Origin: Candidatus Methanoperedens sp.
GTDB lineage: Archaea > Halobacteriota > Methanosarcinia > Methanosarcinales > Methanoperedenaceae
Assembly: GCA_027460605.1 (NCBI GenBank)
Contig: JAPZAN010000012.1
Coordinates: forward strand, 1-7,969
Reading direction: 5' to 3'
Length of the DNA stretch: 7,969 nt
The notes below the pieces were generated by a model, which saw only the letters and a program-made list of their open reading frames with translations, was not told the origin of the DNA and ran no database searches. The position numbers and the translations under genes are program-made. Below, piece after piece: positions 1 to 6,991 of this stretch (positions are counted from its first letter, which is position 1; each line of letters begins with the position of its first letter).

Positions 1-2
1 GT

Positions 3-1352
3 ACGGTTGGAGTGTATCAGGAATGTTGTGAAAAGCTGGGTGAAGTCTGTCCGCTGACGATTAATGTCATCCCGACTGCAAGACCGAGTTCAGTTGGTTT
101 TATCAGGAAGATGATGGACAAACAAAAGCTGACACAGGAGGAGATATATCAGGTTGTCCAGGATATTGTCAGGGAAAATCTTACCGAAATCGAACTTTCG
201 GCATTCGTTACAAGTTCGTATATCCACGGGATGACCTCTGATGAGATTGAATGGCTGACAAGGGCAATGATAGATACCGGGGAAAAGATAGAATTTGACA
301 CTCACCCGATAATGGACAAGCACAGCATAGGCGGCGTCCCGGGCAACAAAATATCGTTGCTTGTAGTGCCGATAATTGCCGCGAACGGGCTTCTCATACC
401 CAAGACAAGCTCAAGGGCGATAACAGGAGCCGCGGGCACTGCGGATTTGATGGAGGTGCTCGCGCCTGTGGAATTTTCGGCGGATGAGATAAAATCCATT
501 ACCGAAAAGGTTGGCGGTGTGATAGTATGGGGCGGCGCGACAAACATCGCGCCGGCGGACGACAAATTAATACGCGCGGAATATCCTCTTTCCATAGACC
601 CGCGATGCCAGCTTCTTGCATCAATAATGGCAAAAAAAGGCGCTGTCGGGGCGGACTGCGTTGTCATTGACATCCCTGTGGGAAGCGGAACGAAAGTCCA
701 CACGATGGATGAAGGAAAGAAACTCGCAAGGGATTTGATTGAACTTGGAGAGCGCCTGGGGATGAATGTGGAATGCGCTATGACATACGGAGCATCGCCT
801 GTTGGAAGAACCATTGGTCCGGTGCTCGAAGTGAGGGAAGCGCTAAAGGTACTTGAAACAATGCAGGGACCAAACAGCCTCATCGAAAAGAGCACGGCGC
901 TCGCTGGAATTTTGCTTGAGATGGGTGGAACCGCAGCCAGAGGACGCGGGAAGGAGCTTGCAATGGAAACGCTGCGTTCCGGGAAAGCCCTTAATAAGCT
1001 TAAGGAAATCATCGAAGCCCAGGGTGGAAATCCGAATATTAAACACACTGATATTAAACCCGGAGAACAAAAGGCAGAACTCGCATCTCCTGCTGATGGG
1101 TACGTCATCGAATTCGATAATAAGCGCATAGTCGAGATTGCAAGGATAGCAGGCGCGCCAACAGACGTCGGAGCAGGCGTCTGGATACACAGGAAAAAGG
1201 GTGAGATGGTCAAGAAAGGCGAGCCGTTGATAACGATTTTTGCCGATAAAAGCTGGAAATTGACAAATGCTTTAAAAAGCGCGGAAAAAGATTATCCTTT
1301 AATCGTGGAAGGCATGCTTCTTGAGCGGGTTCAGACGTTCAAGGTTATTTAG
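3..1352 (+). CDS. deoA: AMP phosphorylase (5' partial)
   Basis: Archaeal AMP phosphorylase of the thymidine phosphorylase family. The known family reaction is phosphorolysis of AMP (also CMP, UMP) to the free base and ribose-1,5-bisphosphate, which feeds R15P isomerase and type III RuBisCO in the cytoplasm. Counting from codon 12, the phosphate and nucleoside loop KHSIGGVPGNK lies at residues 103-113 (bases 318-350) and the family signature SSRAITGAAGTAD at 133-145. WGGATNIAPADD and IDIPVGSGTKVH follow. The C-terminal part (about residue 355 on) looks like the usual PYNP-type domain. The first in-frame start-like codon (GTG at 12) is not the true start: the frame is open to the left edge and reads TVGVYQE, as in the family just after its N-terminal domain. 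Roughly 60 residues are missing compared with the usual length of about 500. The gene ends in TAG, 27 bases from the convergent LamG gene. Neither the isomerase nor RuBisCO is in this window. Confidence 0.93.
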   Translation, partial: TVGVYQECCEKLGEVCPLTINVIPTARPSSVGFIRKMMDKQKLTQEEIYQVVQDIVRENLTEIELSAFVTSSYIHGMTSDEIEWLTRAMIDTGEKIEFDTHPIMDKHSIGGVPGNKISLLVVPIIAANGLLIPKTSSRAITGAAGTADLMEVLAPVEFSADEIKSITEKVGGVIVWGGATNIAPADDKLIRAEYPLSIDPRCQLLASIMAKKGAVGADCVVIDIPVGSGTKVHTMDEGKKLARDLIELGERLGMNVECAMTYGASPVGRTIGPVLEVREALKVLETMQGPNSLIEKSTALAGILLEMGGTAARGRGKELAMETLRSGKALNKLKEIIEAQGGNPNIKHTDIKPGEQKAELASPADGYVIEFDNKRIVEIARIAGAPTDVGAGVWIHRKKGEMVKKGEPLITIFADKSWKLTNALKSAEKDYPLIVEGMLLERVQTFKVI

Positions 1353-1379
1353 ATGTTAGAGGAGATGTAGCGACGATTT

Positions 1380-2045
1380 TTAACAATCGGAAAATGCTAC
1401 ACTCTCCAGTGTCATGGCTTTTACAACAGCATTATCCAAAGAGACTAGAAGCGTCGAGATGTCCTTCTTTAAGTCTGAGATAATCTCTACGGGTTGATTT
1501 GCCTTCCTGCCCAATTCTTCATCAGGCATAGTGATGATGTCGCCCAACTGCATTTGCAGTATATTATCAAATAATGTTTTCTCTATTTTAACATCCAATG
1601 CCAGTGCCGCCCTTCTTTTTATCTCATAAAACTTAAACAAAGGAATATCTATCTTTTTGTAGAGAGCAAACACATCTGACGATGCCAAATCGCCTACGTT
1701 TTTAATCCCTTGCTTTTTAAGTTTCTCTGTAATAACTTTTCCCACACCTTCAATATTTTTGACCGGGAAATTTTCAAGGGGAGATTGTATTTGAACACGC
1801 GACCGAATTTCCTCATCCGTCCTTGCGACTTTTGATATATGGAATTCATCAACAAACCCAATATCAGCATCGCCCCAGTGGCTCAGATAGGCAAACACGG
1901 TGCCGCTAAAAGCAGGCCATACGTTTGCATCAACATATGCATCAACCAAACCATTGACATACAACTTGGTTCCTTTAGGGCTCCAGCTTACTGCCACATG
2001 CGTCCACTGGAGCGGCTTCATTCCTATCCCACATATGCGCTCCAT
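1380..2045 (-). pseudogene. C-terminal fragment of broken LamG/helix-hairpin-helix protein
   Basis: Downstream part of a gene whose 5' part is at 1975-2232 in another frame. The first ATG of this frame (2045) has no Shine-Dalgarno site and falls inside the LamG region, so it is not a true start. Residues about 12-75 hold the second half of a LamG/concanavalin-like sheet: QWTHVAVSWSPKGTKLYVNG, then FVDEFHISKVARTDEEI, the usual ending of such domains. Residues about 98-150 (NIEGVGKVITEKLKKQGIKNVGDLA) look like a helix-hairpin-helix or DUF4332-type module, which in other proteins binds DNA or mediates contacts. The last 70 residues are helical and unrecognised. There is no signal peptide or membrane segment in either fragment. 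The function is unknown. If the frameshift is a sequencing error, the intact product would be about 285 residues. Confidence 0.6.
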
Positions 2046-2232
2046 CCCAGCGATACCAGGGGGAAAAAGAATATTTAATATAAGCGCCCCTCGTAAGATT
2101 AACTGCTTGTTCTAAGTTCGGTAGGCTTTCTCCATAAGTCAACGCTCCGAAACCTGTTCCTTTAACAGTGCCATTAAAATGATCTAACAAAACAGTATTG
2201 CCATCAGGCTGGATTTGTAAGATTTTTGACAT
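1975..2232 (-). pseudogene. N-terminal fragment of broken LamG/helix-hairpin-helix protein
   Basis: True 5' end of the broken LamG gene. The ATG at 2232 has a Shine-Dalgarno GGTGG (plus-strand 2240-2244) 7 bases upstream. The reading begins MSKILQIQPDGNTVLLDHFNGT and continues to about AYIKYSFSPWYRWDG, typical of the first strands of a LamG domain (a short hydrophobic stretch followed by D-x-F-N-G). It then loses sense and stops at 1975. The other frame takes over with QWTHVAVSW, so the shift lies at about 2010-2060. Only about 25-30 residues separate the AYIKY strand from QWTHVAVSW, whereas LamG domains usually have about 60-70, so there may be an internal deletion as well as a shift. No secretion signal is seen, which is unusual for LamG proteins. 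Confidence 0.55.
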
Positions 2233-2264
2233 TGTCTAACCACCCATATAATGGTTATTTTCTT

Positions 2265-2275
2265 GCTATATATAT
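2265..2275 (-). promoter_or_regulatory. Candidate TATA box for the LamG/HhH gene
   Basis: The minus strand reads GATATATATAG about 38 bases before the ATG at 2232. This would place transcription start near 2245, just upstream of the GGTGG ribosome site. It is assigned from base composition and spacing only. Confidence 0.35.
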
Positions 2276-2322
2276 CTTGCCTACGCATGCTGATATTTTT
2301 GATTAGCGATTAACTATAGTGT

Positions 2323-2332
2323 AATATAAATT
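2323..2332 (+). promoter_or_regulatory. Candidate TATA box for the cooS-like gene
   Basis: AATATAAATT lies about 70 bases before the ATG at 2398, which would give a leader of about 45 bases. A second AT-rich candidate, TTTATACA at 2359-2366, would give a very short leader. The 165-base gap between the divergent LamG and cooS-like genes holds nothing else that I recognise. Confidence 0.3.
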
Positions 2333-2387
2333 TTTACTTATAACATATAGTAATTAGATTTATACATTATACGATTATACTTGCAAC

Positions 2388-2394
2388 AGGTGAT
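2388..2394 (+). promoter_or_regulatory. Strong Shine-Dalgarno site of the cooS-like gene
   Basis: AGGTGAT is followed 3 bases later by ATG at 2398. It matches the archaeal 16S rRNA 3' end well and fixes the start of the CooS-family gene. Confidence 0.7.
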
Positions 2395-2397
2395 ATT

Positions 2398-4275
2398 ATG
2401 GAAACTATCAGTGCGCACCAGTCGGTAAAAGAACAGTATAATATATTGAAAAAAGATGAGATGACGAATACATTTGACAGGTTCAACGCCCAGGGAAAAC
2501 GCTGTTCATTCTGCGAGCAGGGTATAAGCTGCCAGCTTTGCAGCAACGGTCCGTGCCGGATAAAACCCGGAGCAGAACGCGGCGTTTGCGGCATAGATGC
2601 AGATGCCATGGCCATGAGGAATCTGCTCTTCCTGAATACCATGGGTACTTCGACCTATACCTTCCACGCCAAGGAGGTTGCAAAGACACTGAAGGCTACA
2701 GCGCTTGGAAAAACCCCTTTCCAGATTAAAGACGAGGCAAAACTCCGAAGCCTTGCCGGGAAATTCGGGATAAAATCGGATAAAAGCACAAAAGAACTTG
2801 CTCTTGCAGTGTCGGATGCCATGCTTGCCGGAATAAATGCGGATTCGGATGACGAGCTTGCCAATGTTTTATCCTTTGCACCGAAATCAAGGATAGAAAT
2901 CTGGCGAAAATTGGGAATCTTGCCCGGCGGTCCTGTCCATGAGGTCATGGATGCGGTTTCAAGTTCCCAGACCAATATCGATGGGGATTACGTCTCACTT
3001 GCAAAGAAAGCCCTCCGTCTTGGTATTTCATGTATATATGGCGCCCAGATTCCACTTGAACTCGGGCAGGATGCGTTGTTCGGGACACCTTCGCCTCACA
3101 GCGTTGACGTTGACATAGGGATAATCGACCCCTTGTATGTGAATGTTGTGGTGAATGGTCATGAGCCTTTTATCGGCGTTGCTCTCATTAAGGCAGCCCA
3201 CGATGCAAAAAACCAGGACAAGGCTAAAAACGCCGGCGCCAGAGGTCTTCATATCATAGGCTCGATCGAAACAGGGCAGGAACTTGTGCAGAGGTTTGCG
3301 ACTGATAATGTATTCGTGGGGCTGACCGGGAACTGGCTTTCCATCGAACCCGCCCTTGCAACAGGCGGCGTGGATGTTTTTGCCATGGATATGAATTGCT
3401 CACCTCCGTCCCTCGGCGAATACCAGGAGAAATACAATACAATTCTCGTTTCTGTCTCAAAACTAGTCAGCGTCCCTGGAATGAAAGGCCAGATAGTGTA
3501 CAAGCCTGAAGAAGCCGCTTCGCAGGCGCAGAAGCTTATCGATATGGCAATAGAGAATTTCAGGAAGCGAAAAGGAAAGCCCACAAACCAGTCAAGCAGG
3601 AAGCAGAATGCAGTAATAGGTTTCTCGACCGAAGCCTGCCTTGGGGCGCTTGGCGGAACGCTTGACCCATTGCTTGATGTCATCAAGAAGGGAACTCTCA
3701 AAGGAGTGGTTGCTCTGGTGAGCTGCACCACGTTGCGGGACGGAGGCCAGGATGTCAATACCTTGAAAATAGCAAGGGAACTTATCAAACGCGATATACT
3801 CGTGATTAGCGCGGGATGCGGAAATGCCGCTCTTCAGGTAGGAGGTCTTACAACGCTTGAAGCAAAGGAGGAAGCAGGTCCGGGCTTGAGAGCCGTATGT
3901 GAGCTGCTTAAAATCCCGCCGGTATTGAGTTTCGGAACATGCACGGACACGGGAAGGATAACTCTTCTTGTTACGGCTGTCGCGGATGCGCTTGGAGTTG
4001 ACCCGTCAGCTTTGCCGATAGCGGTAACAGCCCCAACATACATGGAACAAAAAGCGACCATAGATGGCATCTTTGCGGTGGCTTTCGGTCTCTATACCCA
4101 TGTTGCGCCGCTGCCGCCGGTCGGAGGCGCGCCGCGGCTTGTGAAGCTCCTAACAAGCGACGTGGAAGGGCTTACAGGCGGCAAGCTTGCTGTGGAGACA
4201 GATATGGTGGCGGCTGCCAATGGCATCGAGGCCCATATAATGAAGAAAAGAGCGGCGCTTGGACTGCCGGTTTAA
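2398..4275 (+). CDS. cooS: Deviant CooS-family protein (anaerobic carbon monoxide dehydrogenase fold)
   Basis: The 625-residue length and the fold match catalytic subunits of monofunctional Ni-CODH, a cytoplasmic homodimer. Compared by eye with C. hydrogenoformans CODH-II from memory, the B-cluster cysteines are C45, C48, C53 and C64. D-cluster cysteines are C36 and C39, a CX2C spacing in place of CX7C. C-cluster ligands retained are H255 (GHEP), C334 (MNCSPPS), C443 (VSCTT), C474 (AGCGN) and C515 (GTCTD), with the catalytic-region lysine K552 (MEQKA). The Cys295 position is E291 (GSIETGQE, codon 3268-3270) and the catalytic His93 position is Y87. A true CODH needs these residues, so CO oxidation is doubtful. 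Members lacking a C-cluster cysteine, such as CooS-V, are reported to hold an Fe/S/O hybrid cluster and to reduce hydroxylamine slowly. No CooF, CooC or acetyl-CoA synthase gene lies nearby. Automated annotation would probably call it CO dehydrogenase. The family call is near certain; the altered function is inferred. Confidence 0.93.
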   Translation: METISAHQSVKEQYNILKKDEMTNTFDRFNAQGKRCSFCEQGISCQLCSNGPCRIKPGAERGVCGIDADAMAMRNLLFLNTMGTSTYTFHAKEVAKTLKATALGKTPFQIKDEAKLRSLAGKFGIKSDKSTKELALAVSDAMLAGINADSDDELANVLSFAPKSRIEIWRKLGILPGGPVHEVMDAVSSSQTNIDGDYVSLAKKALRLGISCIYGAQIPLELGQDALFGTPSPHSVDVDIGIIDPLYVNVVVNGHEPFIGVALIKAAHDAKNQDKAKNAGARGLHIIGSIETGQELVQRFATDNVFVGLTGNWLSIEPALATGGVDVFAMDMNCSPPSLGEYQEKYNTILVSVSKLVSVPGMKGQIVYKPEEAASQAQKLIDMAIENFRKRKGKPTNQSSRKQNAVIGFSTEACLGALGGTLDPLLDVIKKGTLKGVVALVSCTTLRDGGQDVNTLKIARELIKRDILVISAGCGNAALQVGGLTTLEAKEEAGPGLRAVCELLKIPPVLSFGTCTDTGRITLLVTAVADALGVDPSALPIAVTAPTYMEQKATIDGIFAVAFGLYTHVAPLPPVGGAPRLVKLLTSDVEGLTGGKLAVETDMVAAANGIEAHIMKKRAALGLPV

Positions 4276-4300
4276 CCGCTTTCACATATCTGGATAATGA

Positions 4301-4327
4301 TGCGCCGGGCTTCGGCGCACAGTTTTT
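4301..4327 (+). terminator. Hairpin plus T-tract after the cooS-like gene
   Basis: A perfect 7-bp stem TGCGCCG / CGGCGCA (4301-4307 with 4313-4319), loop GGCTT, is followed by a run of five T at 4323-4327. It sits between two convergent genes, 25 bases after the cooS-like stop. The T-run overlaps the stop codon of the ABC ATPase gene. The hairpin could also block read-through from the other side, but no T-run follows it on the minus strand. Archaeal termination depends mainly on the T-tract. Confidence 0.5.
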
Positions 4328-5087
4328 ATTTTCTTATTTCCGCAGCGCGTTTAATCTCCGAACCAAGCGACTTGAGTATCAAATCCCGAAGGGTGTTAGC
4401 CTCAGGGCTTGTCCTAACCCTGGGACGTGGCAGCTTAATGTCAAAAATCTCTTTTACCGTGCCCGGGCGTGCTGACATCACAACGACCCTGTCGGCAAGA
4501 TAAACCGCTTCATCCACACTGTGGGTGACGAACAGGACGCTTATGTGTTCTTTCTCCCATATCCGCAAAAGCTCTGCCTGCATGATGTTCCTTGTCTGGG
4601 CATCAAGCGCGCCAAATGGCTCATCCATCAACAGGAGTTTTGGTTTATTCGCATACGCCCGCGCTATACCCACCCTCTGCTTCATCCCGCCCGACAATTC
4701 ATGCGGGAAATGGTTTTCAAATCCTCTCAAACCTACCAGGTCTATATAATGCCGTGAAATCTTCTCGCAGTCTTCTTTGCGGCACCCTTTCACCTGCGGC
4801 CCGAACTCGATATTGCCTTTGGCGGTCCTCCACGGGAACAGCGCATATTCCTGGAACACGAAGCCGCATTCCTTATTCGTGCCCACTATCTTTTTCCCGT
4901 CAAGGAATATTTCACCGCTATTCGGGGAATCAAGTCCTGCCGCCAAACGAAGGATAGTGGTTTTTCCGCATCCGCTCGGACCGAGAAGACATACAAATTC
5001 CCCCTCAGCTACATCAAAATTCACATTTTCAAGAGCAAGAAAGTCATTGAATTTTTTGAAGATACCTTTTAAGATTAATCTACCCAT
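4326..5087 (-). CDS. ABC transporter ATPase, nitrate/sulfonate/taurine class
   Basis: This 253-residue cytoplasmic ATPase would power uptake with the permease encoded just upstream. All nucleotide-binding motifs are intact: Walker A GPSGCGKTT at residues 36-44, Q-loop Q79, signature LSGGMKQ at 131-137, Walker B LLLMDE at 151-156, D-loop GALD, and switch H189. The pattern FQEYALFPW and the length fit the SsuB/TauB/NrtD group; the substrate cannot be read from it. The start ATG at 5087 has AGAGGT (plus-strand 5095-5100) 7 bases upstream. It overlaps the end of the permease fragment by 13 bases, so translation is probably coupled. It is the last gene of the operon. Although it looks functional, its partner permease lacks the EAA loop that normally docks onto this kind of ATPase. 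Confidence 0.9.
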   Translation of the reverse strand: MGRLILKGIFKKFNDFLALENVNFDVAEGEFVCLLGPSGCGKTTILRLAAGLDSPNSGEIFLDGKKIVGTNKECGFVFQEYALFPWRTAKGNIEFGPQVKGCRKEDCEKISRHYIDLVGLRGFENHFPHELSGGMKQRVGIARAYANKPKLLLMDEPFGALDAQTRNIMQAELLRIWEKEHISVLFVTHSVDEAVYLADRVVVMSARPGTVKEIFDIKLPRPRVRTSPEANTLRDLILKSLGSEIKRAAEIRK

Positions 5088-5341
5088 TTTATGAACCTCT
5101 TTTGCAAAAGAAGTATGCTGATATTCATTATGTACCCGATTACTCCTATCACAATCATTCCTGCCACCATTTCCGGATATCGCCCGAGCTCGCCCATATT
5201 CCAGATAAAATAACCAAGACCGACGGGACTCCTGATAACCATCTCGGCTGCCACGATTGCCATCCAGCCCACGCCAAGACCGATGCGCAAGCCTGCAATT
5301 ATGAATGGAAAAGCCGATGGTATGATAACCTTTGTTATCAT
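5075..5341 (-). pseudogene. C-terminal fragment of ABC permease (SsuC/TauC type)
   Basis: The 88-residue open frame carries the last membrane segments of the permease: FPFIIAGLRIGLGVGWMAIV (about residues 12-31) and MVAGMIVIGVIGYIMNISIL (about 59-78). It begins ITKVIIPSAFPFI, which in intact homologues follows directly after the EAA loop. Its ATG (5341) overlaps the stop of the upstream fragment as ATGA, so it could be translated by coupling. I think this overlap is accidental, because the preceding codons (IHRSQ) still look like the permease sequence. The EAA-loop residues themselves (the EAAxxLGA region) are absent from both fragments. Confidence 0.75.
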
Positions 5342-5838
5342 CTGCGACCTGTGGATTTTACACCATGGATCGTATTGAGGATAATGGGGAAAACCGTTCC
5401 TATGAAAACGATGAATATCTCACCCCCGGCCACAAGGATGAATACCGCAAGGGGTATCCATGCCATCGGCGGCATGTTGCGTACGATTTCAATGACAGGA
5501 TTGAGTATATTCCCGATAGGCTTTGAATATCCGATTCCGATACCCAGCGGGACTCCTATAATAAAAGCAATAATACCTCCCTCTATGACACGCAGAAGAC
5601 TTGCCTGTGTATGCTCGAGTAGCCCATATGTAAGCGCGGGTCCATAAGTCCGGGTGACCAGAGACCTGACAAATGCGTACCAGCTTTCAATCGGTGTAGG
5701 AACATCCCGCAGCCGGATGAAGGGGATGTTGAAAATATTATCCCTTGCAAGGATTACAAGAATGTGCCATAATACAACAAAACCGATAAGGGAAAGGATG
5801 TTGATAACCAATCCTTTTTTCCCTGGATCGAGTTTCAT
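5338..5838 (-). pseudogene. N-terminal fragment of ABC permease (SsuC/TauC type)
   Basis: The first 166 residues of an inner-membrane permease of the nitrate/sulfonate/taurine class (BPD_transp_1 fold). Hydrophobic segments lie at about residues 10-31, 80-102, 120-138 and 139-155. RNMPPMAWIPLAVF and FPIILNTIHGVKS are typical family stretches. After GVKS it reads TGRR and stops. Compared with E. coli SsuC from memory, about 18 residues should lie between GVKS and MITKVIIP, but only 11 bases are present, so about 43 bases have been lost. This both shifts the frame and removes the EAA loop that contacts the ATPase. The start is ATG 5838, which overlaps the TGA of the binding-protein gene as TGATG. 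A TTG at 5841 is a less likely start. Either the transporter is inactive or this is an assembly error. Confidence 0.78.
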
Positions 5839-6938
5839 CAATAACTGACCTTAAGCCCTTCCTTATCGGCCTCCATCAGGAAAAGCACATGCTGGATGGT
5901 TCCCGGACCAGGATAACCCACGGTCTTGCCGCTTAAATCCTTCATCGAGGTGATATTCTTTCCTACCACGATAACAGACCCTTCGTTATTCATCCCTGCT
6001 ACCACTTCGACACGGGCATCATCCAGGGCGAAATCATTGCTGTTTATCCTGTGGATGATTACAGGCGGGATGCCCAGGCTTCCGATATCGACAGCTCCTG
6101 ATTTGAAACCTTTTTGCATCTCGAACGCGCCGTTCTGGAACGGCGTGCCTTCGGCGAGGGTGATGTTTATTCCAGCATCTTTAAACCAGCCTTTTTTCCA
6201 TCCCACATAGAACGGCAGTTCATGGATATCACTTACAAGATAGGCATAGCGGATTGTTACGGGGGTCTTCAATGCTATGCTCGTAAGATTGGTATTTTTA
6301 TTCTGCGATGCCCATTCGGAGTAACTATTGTTAATCAATGCGTTTGCATAATCCGATGCGTTCTTATATCCTGACTGGTTCCATTTCCCCGAGTCAAAAA
6401 TACCGAAATCCTGTATCCTGCTTATGAATGTCTGCGCGCCTGCAATGTTGGGAGTATAAACGAATTCGACATCCGAAAGGCTGAGATTAGCCGCTGCAGG
6501 GTCGGTCATACTTCCAAATTCCATTGTATATTTTATCAGGTCTTCATGGTCGGGCGAGCTGATTGGCTTTGCATTATTGATGTATTCAACAGATTTTAGC
6601 TGGATAAGTGCCATGCGTTTCAGGATTTCATCGGCGTTCGTTGTATTCTTGTACCAGTTATAATCGTACGCGACGACGCAGCATGGGTGACCTTTCCAGA
6701 TTTGCCCTGAGTATAACAGAGGTTTGCCATAGCCTTTGGTGATTGCTATAGCAGGGTAAGGTTCCCACATAATGAACCCGGCGATTTCGCCCGTCCCCAG
6801 TCTCTGCACCATGTCCTGCCCGCTCATTTTCACAAGATTAATGGGCTCCGAAACCTGCGGGATCTTCTTGCTTTCAATACATCCTGCTACGAATATCGCT
6901 AAAACAACTACCAATAGAATTTTCAATGAATTTTTCAT
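5838..6938 (-). CDS. Substrate-binding lipoprotein, NMT1/SsuA/NrtA-like, with circularly permuted halves
   Basis: Outer-face binding protein of the ABC operon. The 366 residues start at ATG 6938, with AGAGGGT (plus-strand 6944-6950) 5 bases upstream; a frame extension to 6977 would bury the signal peptide. A lipoprotein signal is clear: basic start, hydrophobic residues 5-18, lipobox VAGC with Cys20. The order after that is unusual. Residues 31-213 are the C-terminal half of this family (INLVKMSGQDM, GFIMWEPYPAIA, KGHPCCVV, FVYTPNIAG). A linker follows (about 213-226), and residues 226-366 are the N-terminal half (VTIRYAYLVSDIHELPFYVG, KKGWFKDAGI, SGAVDIGSLGIPPV, DLSGKTVGYPGPGTIQHV). The protein stops at GLKVSY, exactly where homologues run into INLVKM. 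The frame is intact throughout. The ligand is unknown; nitrate, sulfonate, taurine or other small anions and precursors are possible by family. Confidence 0.85.
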   Translation of the reverse strand: MKNSLKILLVVVLAIFVAGCIESKKIPQVSEPINLVKMSGQDMVQRLGTGEIAGFIMWEPYPAIAITKGYGKPLLYSGQIWKGHPCCVVAYDYNWYKNTTNADEILKRMALIQLKSVEYINNAKPISSPDHEDLIKYTMEFGSMTDPAAANLSLSDVEFVYTPNIAGAQTFISRIQDFGIFDSGKWNQSGYKNASDYANALINNSYSEWASQNKNTNLTSIALKTPVTIRYAYLVSDIHELPFYVGWKKGWFKDAGINITLAEGTPFQNGAFEMQKGFKSGAVDIGSLGIPPVIIHRINSNDFALDDARVEVVAGMNNEGSVIVVGKNITSMKDLSGKTVGYPGPGTIQHVLFLMEADKEGLKVSY

Positions 6939-6991
6939 GATTAACCCTCTGTAATTAATTATTATCTTCACAAACACCGTATTTAATAATT

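Noticed and set aside
12..14. GTG at 12 as the true start of AMP phosphorylase
   Set aside because: The frame is open to the window edge and the residues before it (TVG) match the family. The protein would also lack its usual N-terminal domain.
302..1213. 303-residue minus-strand open frame
   Set aside because: It lies fully inside the AMP phosphorylase gene on the opposite strand, is Ser/Pro/Ala-rich as mirror frames of GC-biased genes are, and shows no family motif.
1374..1389. Small hairpin CGATT/AATCG between the AMP phosphorylase and LamG genes as a terminator
   Set aside because: Only a 5-bp AT-rich stem, overlapping the end of the LamG gene. The five-T run may help termination but the hairpin is within chance.
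3249..3788. 179-residue minus-strand open frame
   Set aside because: Mirror frame of the cooS-like gene; no ribosome site or recognisable domain.
6939..6977. Upstream in-frame start of the binding protein
   Set aside because: It would put 13 residues before a clear lipoprotein signal peptide. The ATG at 6938 has a good Shine-Dalgarno site.
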